Notes under the pieces: model-generated
What the model was told of the DNA's origin: nothing
What the model saw: only the letters and a program-made list of their open reading frames with translations
Databases searched by the model: none
Translations under genes and position numbers: made by a program
From: Schistocerca nitens
Taxonomy: Eukaryota > Arthropoda > Insecta > Orthoptera > Acrididae
Assembly (NCBI RefSeq): GCF_023898315.1
Contig: NC_064623.1
Location: 21,845,640 to 21,909,639 of the forward strand
Reading direction: 5' to 3'
Length of the DNA: 64,000 nt
Shown: positions 59,105 to 64,000 of the stretch, one piece after another
Layout of the letters: each line of letters begins with the position of its first letter
Numbering within the stretch: the first letter of the stretch is position 1

Positions 59105-60733
59105 TTACAATGTGGATTCCGCAGCCGCGGCCTGTACATTGACTCTCTTTGCCAGATTTCTCTCGGCAGATGAACACAATTCTTGTCCTGGACCGATGAC
59201 ATCGGGGTTCCACCGTGCTAATAGTCTCTCCCTGAGCAGAGGGAGAGTTGCATTGTTGCAAACGAATAAAACGAAAAGCAGTGGACCCTGTAACATCGTA
59301 GCTATATGGACATAGTACACGTACTGCGCTATGCCTTGTGCCTGGTGGAAGCCAATTCTAACAATCGTGCCTATGCCACTTAAAGTGACAGTCTTAGCTG
59401 ACATGTAAAGAATTAGTGTCTTTGAGCCAAACGCCTCTTTACTATAAATTTTGAGCTGCCGCATGGAATTACGAGTACGTCGGTACATGTATCCCACCAG
59501 TCCAAGGCAAACCATATTGTAAGTTACTGACAGAGAAATTCCCGCGATGAATATTATACGACTGTGCAACAGGTAATATTCGCTCGTTCTTTCCAAAGCA
59601 ATGGTTGCCGCCAGTACTACGCTCCAGGGTATTAGCGAACACAACAGCTGACGGCGGAATACCTTCCTTACTTCAGCACGTTCTAGGTCGCTAGGAAGCC
59701 TGAGGTGACGAACGCATGCGTACATTTGGTAGCAGAACGAGTTGAGCCAGATACAGTTCAGAAGAGTTAGTGCGCTATCAATCTGCACCGTCGTAGATAA
59801 GTCGGGGACACCGGCCATACGGTACAAGACCTCAGAAACCAAGATCTGGATCATACCTGTTATCTGAAAGGACAAGAATATCTTTCCGGGCAAGTTACGT
59901 AAATTGGGAAGATACACGTACACTGCGGCAGTCAAAAATCGGAAGAGAATATTCATTGCTACAAACGTTATTTCTAAAGGTTCTAAGCCCTCGATTTTAA
60001 AATCCTTGTACTTCAAGGTGCTACTGTTTAGACTGTCTTTGTAGCTCAGTATTCTGTTTGTCGGCTTGTCTTTGCCTTGTACATAATATCCACAGTATGG
60101 TGAGTAAAATCCACGGTGGTCCATGGGGGCGCGACATGCCTCGAGATAACTTGTGGAAGCAAAATCGCGACACTTCAGGAGGAGAATAGCCCTGCAAACA
60201 GAGCAGACGGCGTCGGTTGCGTTGAGTTGCGGGCAGGGTTGGTCGTCAGGACCACCGAAAACGCAGCGGGCATCGCGCACAGACTGAATCATACTGAAGG
60301 GGACGTCCTGGCAAATGCTGACAGAGTTGACAGTCATCCAGGCGAAGAGGCAGAGGTTGACGTTGGCCCTCTGCGTGTAGGCCAGGTAGCTGGTGACGGG
60401 TATGTGGGGCGACCCCTGCGACAGGTCGTGCCACAGCTGCACACGGCACTGCTCGCGCCGCTTAATGGTTTCCGGAGGCAGGTCTTCCAGTGGGCACGTG
60501 GGGTGGTCCAGGGCGTTGGCCAACAGCTGCATGCAGCCAGTGTCCACGGACAGCGTAGCGTTGCTTTTGTCCTCCAGCTGCCACTCCTCGCCTGCAAGAT
60601 CAATGACAGCAGTTGGGTGGTGGTTCTCGTCGTACGCTGAATGTGCCACAAATGCGGACAACTTTCCACCATAAACGGTTATCGTAATATGCATGTCGCT
60701 ACCAAACAATCCCATATATGAGTATCTCAACAC
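59105..60733 (-). CDS. Methuselah-like G protein-coupled receptor (host gene, 3' exon or single exon)
   Basis: Plasma-membrane receptor, probably for a peptide or protein ligand. 542 open codons; an in-frame TGA lies nine bases upstream and the first codon is GTG, so the true start is either the Met at residue 7 (MGLFGSD) or an upstream exon joined near here. No signal peptide is visible, which favours a missing upstream exon. Residues about 60-245 form a Cys-rich ectodomain (12 or so Cys, N-glycosylation sites NAT and NSS). Residues 255-497 are seven hydrophobic helices: TM1 255-275, then the LPNLRNLPGKIFLSFQ signature of Mth/class B receptors, TM2 283-305, TM3 315-343, TM4 360-380, TM5 390-417, TM6 437-462, TM7 470-497 (GPLLFVLFVCNNATLPLLR). 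The short C-tail ends AAAAESTL. No disabling change is visible. The exact subfamily is uncertain. Confidence 0.88.
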   Translation of the reverse strand: MLRYSYMGLFGSDMHITITVYGGKLSAFVAHSAYDENHHPTAVIDLAGEEWQLEDKSNATLSVDTGCMQLLANALDHPTCPLEDLPPETIKRREQCRVQLWHDLSQGSPHIPVTSYLAYTQRANVNLCLFAWMTVNSVSICQDVPFSMIQSVRDARCVFGGPDDQPCPQLNATDAVCSVCRAILLLKCRDFASTSYLEACRAPMDHRGFYSPYCGYYVQGKDKPTNRILSYKDSLNSSTLKYKDFKIEGLEPLEITFVAMNILFRFLTAAVYVYLPNLRNLPGKIFLSFQITGMIQILVSEVLYRMAGVPDLSTTVQIDSALTLLNCIWLNSFCYQMYACVRHLRLPSDLERAEVRKVFRRQLLCSLIPWSVVLAATIALERTSEYYLLHSRIIFIAGISLSVTYNMVCLGLVGYMYRRTRNSMRQLKIYSKEAFGSKTLILYMSAKTVTLSGIGTIVRIGFHQAQGIAQYVYYVHIATMLQGPLLFVLFVCNNATLPLLRERLLARWNPDVIGPGQELCSSAERNLAKRVNVQAAAAESTL

Positions 60734-60876
60734 GGTGTGTCATTCTTACACTGCCAGCTGGTGTGAATTGAATAAGTGTTCTTCAGTATTCTCAGACACT
60801 CACGATGATTATATGAAGCTGGTATCTGTTGCCGAAAGAACAGTTACCACTGATGACCGTGCAGCGTCTCTAGAAT
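60734..60876. other. short upstream region of the receptor gene
   Basis: Read on the minus strand it contains CAG and AAG acceptor-like ends (for example CACACCAGCTGGCAGTG), so a splice acceptor just before the receptor frame is possible. No exon is recognised further upstream, where a fold-back element begins. Confidence 0.35.
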
Positions 60877-60955
60877 AAAATGATAATTAAATCGAAACCC
60901 TTAGCTGTCGATAGGTGTTGTTGATATACATCAATGGGGACACCTGAAGATATGT

Positions 60956-61030
60956 GCTCCGACCAGGAGTCAAACCTGGGATGTCCTGCTTACATTGCAG
61001 ATGCTCTATCCGTTTGAGCCACCGAGGGCA
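60956..61030 (-). repeat. tRNA-like sequence in left arm
   Basis: Minus strand: TGCCCTCGGTGGCTCAAACGG ... box B GGTTTGACTCC. Box B is altered and the acceptor stem does not pair well, so it is not a working tRNA gene. It mirrors 62727-62802. Confidence 0.75.
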
Positions 61031-61388
61031 CAGAAGACAGTGCGAATGCAGGGACGTATCCCTTGCACGCTTCCCGTGAGACCCATATTCCTAACTGTCC
61101 ACAACCTACATTCGTAGTGTTCCTAATATGAGGGCCACTCCAAAAGAAATGCACACAACTTTTTTTTAAATCCATCTTTTATGCTACATGTCTGAAAGTT
61201 TCACAGTGTGTAGATACATTCTTTAGGAACAATATTTTCATTTCTCTACATAATTTACATCCCTCTCAACTGCGTTACGTCATCTTGGAACCAGCGCCTA
61301 TATACCCGCACGGTAAAATTCTGGACCAACCTGTTGGAGCCACTGTTTGACAGCGTGCACAAGGGAGTCATCATCTTCAAACCTTGTT

Positions 61389-61613
61389 CTACGAAGAGAG
61401 TCTTTCAGTTTCCCAAAGAGATGATGGAGCCAGGTCAGGACTGTAGGGTGGGTGTTTCAGTGTTGTCCATCCGAGGTTTGTGATCGCTTCCATGGTTTTT
61501 CGACTGATATGTGGCTGTGCATTGTCGTGTAACACCAAAACATACTGCTTTTGCAGATGTGGTCGAACACGACTCAGTCGAGCTTGAAGTTTCTGCTGTG
61601 TCGTCACATGCAT
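61389..61613 (-). pseudogene. mariner transposase C-terminal part
   Basis: 74 codons: QKQYVLVLHDNAQPHIS (second catalytic Asp in HDNAQPH) and LKHPPYSPDLAPS. The third Asp of the DD34D triad should follow (PSDYHLF). Here a few bases are lost, giving PSSLWETERL, and the expected HLFGKLKDSL continues in another frame. The enzyme is therefore dead. Confidence 0.9.
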
Positions 61614-61830
61614 CAGAATTTATGGTGGTTCCTCTTTGCATGATGTCCACAAGCAAGAGTCCTTCGGAATCGAAAAACACCGTAGCCAAAATTTTCTAGA
61701 AGAAGGTGTGGTTTTAAATTTATTTTTCTTGGGTGAATTTACATCATGCCACTCCAATGATTGCCTCTTGGTCTCTGGTGAAAAATGAGGCAGCCATTTT
61801 TCATCACCTGTCGCAATTCTTCCAAGAAAT

Positions 61831-62316
61831 TCATCTCCACCACTCTCGTACCAAAAGTTCGCTGCATAGCGTTTTTCTTGTTTCTTTGTGAGCCACTGTC
61901 AACATCCTGGGAACCCACGTGGCACAAATCTTTTTTAACGGCAACACTTTCAGTATTGTGCAAACACTTCCTTCCCCTACCCCAACGTAGCGTGACAATT
62001 CGTTCACTGTGATGTGTCTGTCAGCAGTCACCAATTCGTTAACACTCTGCACATTGTCTGGGGTGTGTGCAGTACGAGGCCTGCCGCTGCGAGGACAATC
62101 CTCAATGTTGCCGTGCCGGCTTTCATCACCTAACCTGCTTGCCCACCGACTAACTGTACTGCGATCGACAGCAGCATCTCCATACACCTTTCTCAACCTC
62201 TTGTGGATGTTTCCAACTGTCTCGTTTTCACAGCACAGGAGTTCTATGGCAGTACGTCGCTTCTGACGAACGTCAAGTGTAGCAGCCATCTTGAAGACAT
62301 GCTGTGACGGCGCCAC
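61831..62316 (-). pseudogene. mariner transposase N-terminal part
   Basis: 161 codons beginning MAPSQHVFKMAATLDVRQKR. Two helix-turn-helix segments: RTAIELLCCENETVGNIHKR with VDRSTVSRWASRL, and ITVNELSRYVGVGEGSV. GRPRTAHTPDNVQSVNELV is the usual linker. The frame shifts after TLCSELLVREWWR, before the first catalytic Asp. Confidence 0.9.
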
Positions 62317-62726
62317 TCACGGGAACAGGTTGAACTAAGTTTGAAAACAAGAGGGAAGTATGTATCTACACACTGTAAAACTTTCACACATGCAGAATGA
62401 TAACTGTATTTTTACAAAAATAGTGTGCATTTCTTTAGGAGTGACCCTCGTACATATTTGCCCATTCAGTGGTATCTGTTCTTTCGGGAACATATACCAT
62501 CTTCATACAGTTAAAGGCTACCCGGCCACTGACCTCCTTCTGTGCAAATGCGCACACTTTGCCCGAACTCTTACTGGACTCGTCAGCTTAGGCTGGCGCG
62601 AGTAATGAGTGAATGGGCAAATACGTATTAGGAACACTACGAATGTAGGTTGTGAACAATTGGGACTGTGGGTCTCACAGGAAGAGTGCAAGGGATAAGT
62701 CCCTGCAGTCGCACTCTCCCCCGTGC

Positions 62727-62802
62727 CCTCGGTGGCTCAGATGGACAGAGCGTCTGCCATGTAAGCAGGAGATCACGGGTTCGAATGCTGGTCGGGCCAC
62801 AC
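62727..62802 (+). repeat. tRNA-like sequence in right arm
   Basis: GTGCCCTCGGTGGCTCAGAT (box A GTGGCTCAGATGG) and box B GGGTTCGAATGC. The anticodon loop reads CATGTAA (TGT, Thr-like), but the acceptor stem mispairs. It is the better preserved of the two arm copies. Not counted as a tRNA gene. Confidence 0.75.
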
Positions 62803-62876
62803 ATTTTCAGCTGTCCCCGTTGATGTATATCAACAACACCTGTCGGCAGCTAAGGGTTTCGATTTAATTTTCATTT

Positions 62877-63353
62877 CACTTGGGTTGAAGTTGTTGTTTG
62901 TTGTATTTTGTTACTATCCTGAAACTTTCTACGCTGACAGCGAAAAGGTGACCAGTTTTAAATTAATTTTAATTACAGTGTGGGTATATAAATGTAGACT
63001 AAAGAATCAACTTGCTTAAAATAATGAAGGGTAATTATTCAATCACTAGAAAGAAGGAAACTCATCGTCCACATACTATGAGCTATAATTTTGTACCGCC
63101 ATTTTTGGTCCATTCTTCACAGCTGCAACTGCTAGTTTCAACAATCAATTCTAATTACGCTGCAGTCCTCTTCTAAACTTTACAGCACTTATTAATTCGT
63201 ACTCTTTCAATATTAATATTTGTTAACATGTCATTTAATGTTTCGAATAAATCATAATTAATTATTCATGTTTTGTAGTAATAAGCAACATCCTTTGTTT
63301 CGTAAATGGCCTCAAAAACTGTAGCTGGTAAGAAAATTACAAGTACAATTGGT
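62877..63353. other. no recognised gene
   Basis: AT-rich stretch between the fold-back element and the next SINE. Nothing seen apart from the duplication ACAATTGGT (63345-63353) of the SINE. Confidence 0.45.
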
Positions 63354-63560
63354 TCGAAAAAAATGGTTCAAATGGCTCTGAGCACTATGGGACTCAACAT
63401 CTTAGGTCATAAGTCCCCTAGAACTTAGAACTACTTAAACCTAACTAACCTAAGGACATCACACACACCCATGCCCGAGGCAGGATTCGAACCTGCGACC
63501 GTAGCAGCCTCGCGGTTCCGGACTGCAGCGCCAGAACCGCACGGCCACCGCGGCCGGCGC
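63354..63560 (-). mobile_element. tRNA-derived SINE (type 2)
   Basis: Minus strand start GCCGGCCGCGGTGGCCGTGC, box B GGTTCGAATCC, body GTCCTTAGGTTAGTTAGG, end CAGAGCCATTTGAACCATTT. Duplications ACAATTGGT at 63345-63353 and 63561-63569. Confidence 0.93.
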
Positions 63561-63644
63561 ACAATTGGTGCACGTTCATATTGAAATACTATCACAGAAA
63601 AGCTTGCAGAAACTCTTGAACTGATAAGGGCTGTCGAAATCACG

Positions 63645-64000
63645 TGTTGTTGTTGTGGTCTTCAGTCCAGAGACTGGTTTGATGCAGCTCTCCATGCTAC
63701 TCTATCCTGTGCAAGCTTCTTCATCTCCCAGTACCTACTGCAACTTACATCCTTCTGAATCTGTTTAGTGTATTCATCTCTTGGTCTCCCTCTACGATTT
63801 TTACCCTCCACGCTTCCCTCCAATACTAAATTTGTCATCCCTTGATGTCTCAGAATATGTCCTACCAACCGGTCCCTTCTTCTAGTCATGTTGTGCCACA
63901 ATCTCCTCTTCTCTCCAATTCTGTTCAGTACCTCCTCATTAGTTATGTGATCTACCCATCGAACCTTCAGCATTCTTCTGTAGCACCACATTTCGAAAGC
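63645..64000 (-). mobile_element. RTE-like LINE copy 4 (3' part, runs off the window)
   Basis: The 3' tail reads TGTTGTTGTTGTGGTCTTCA on the plus strand. The C-terminal domain is open on the minus strand across 63662-63991: MWCYRRMLKVRWVDHITNEE, RRDRLVGHILRHQGMTNL, RRGRPRDEYTKQIQKDVSC and EMKKLAQDRVAWRAASNQS, and it ends SLD-stop. This is the least damaged C-terminus of the four copies. The 5' part lies beyond the right edge. Confidence 0.9.

Larger units (their letters stand above)
61129..62450 (-). mobile_element. mariner element, 1322 bp, inactive
   Basis: Ends TGAGGGCCACTCCAAAAGAA and, reversed, CGAGGGTCACTCCTAAAGAA, with TA on both sides (61127-61128 and 62451-62452). The length is normal for mariner. 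The transposase runs on the minus strand but is in two frames. It is inserted in the left arm of the fold-back element: arm sequence resumes at 62453 and matches the right arm. Confidence 0.93.
60877..62876. mobile_element. fold-back element with tRNA-like arms, holding a mariner
   Basis: Two arms of about 265 bp are inverted copies of each other: left 60877-61126 plus 62453-62468, right 62610-62876. They share AAATCGAAACCCTTAGCTG, CACCGAGGGCAC, CTCCTGCTTACAT-like blocks and CCTACATTCGTAGTGTTCCT, at about 85-88% identity by eye. Each arm carries a tRNA-like sequence. A spacer of about 141 bp (62469-62609) lies between. Without the mariner the element is about 0.68 kb. It lies 145 bases from the receptor frame. 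No protein is coded apart from the mariner's. Confidence 0.88.

Noticed and set aside
60116-60674. Plus-strand 174-codon frame and others over the receptor gene
   Set aside because: Antisense to the GC-rich ectodomain coding region, with no family resemblance.
60956-62802. Possible real tRNA genes at 60956-61030 and 62727-62802
   Set aside because: Acceptor stems do not pair, and the sequences are mirrored copies in the arms of a mobile element.

Overview
The window looks like a repeat-dominated stretch of a large insect genome. Orthoptera (grasshopper or locust) is my best guess from the mix of tRNA-derived SINEs, CR1- and RTE-like LINEs, Tc1/mariner elements and Gypsy/BEL LTR fossils; this is inference from family types, not a database match. 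Only one convincing host gene is visible: a Methuselah-like (class B type) seven-transmembrane receptor on the minus strand at 59105-60733. Everything else that reads as protein belongs to mobile elements.

Layout. 1-850: end of an RNase H-bearing LINE (minus). 3293-10713: a young, gag-protease-only Gypsy-type LTR element with near-identical LTRs, flanked by an odd 143-bp direct repeat. 12510-21215: one old RTE-like LINE broken up by a SINE, a CR1-like LINE (itself holding a SINE), a Tc1-like element (itself holding a second, intact-looking Tc1-like element) and another SINE. 22170-31340: a BEL/Pao fossil (minus) interrupted by a nearly full-length CR1-like LINE, a SINE and a solo LTR. 32250-37780: a Gypsy fossil (minus) interrupted by the second copy of the intact-looking Tc1 and by a small Tc1/mariner deletion derivative. 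37850-38812: tandem repeats. 41775-44558: a second Gypsy fossil (minus) abutting a satellite of about 14 units (44559-46740). 48253-50622: the best copy of the RTE-like LINE, lying in front of another LINE tail (to about 51200). 51290-52640: degenerate repeats and a TG microsatellite. 56294-56621: a 5S rRNA-derived SINE. 56667-58430: a Tc1-like relic split by an RTE-like fragment. 59105-60733: the receptor gene. 60877-62876: a fold-back element with tRNA-like arms, holding a mariner. 63354-63560: a SINE. 63645-64000: another RTE-like LINE tail running off the window.

The elements do not form a pathway with each other. Their nesting gives a relative history: BEL and Gypsy fossils and the RTE-like copies are oldest, CR1-like and Tc1 insertions came later, and SINEs, the 1422-bp Tc1 pair and the gag-protease LTR element are youngest. 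No CRISPR, operon, rRNA gene or functional tRNA gene is present. Stretches where I recognise nothing are listed explicitly.
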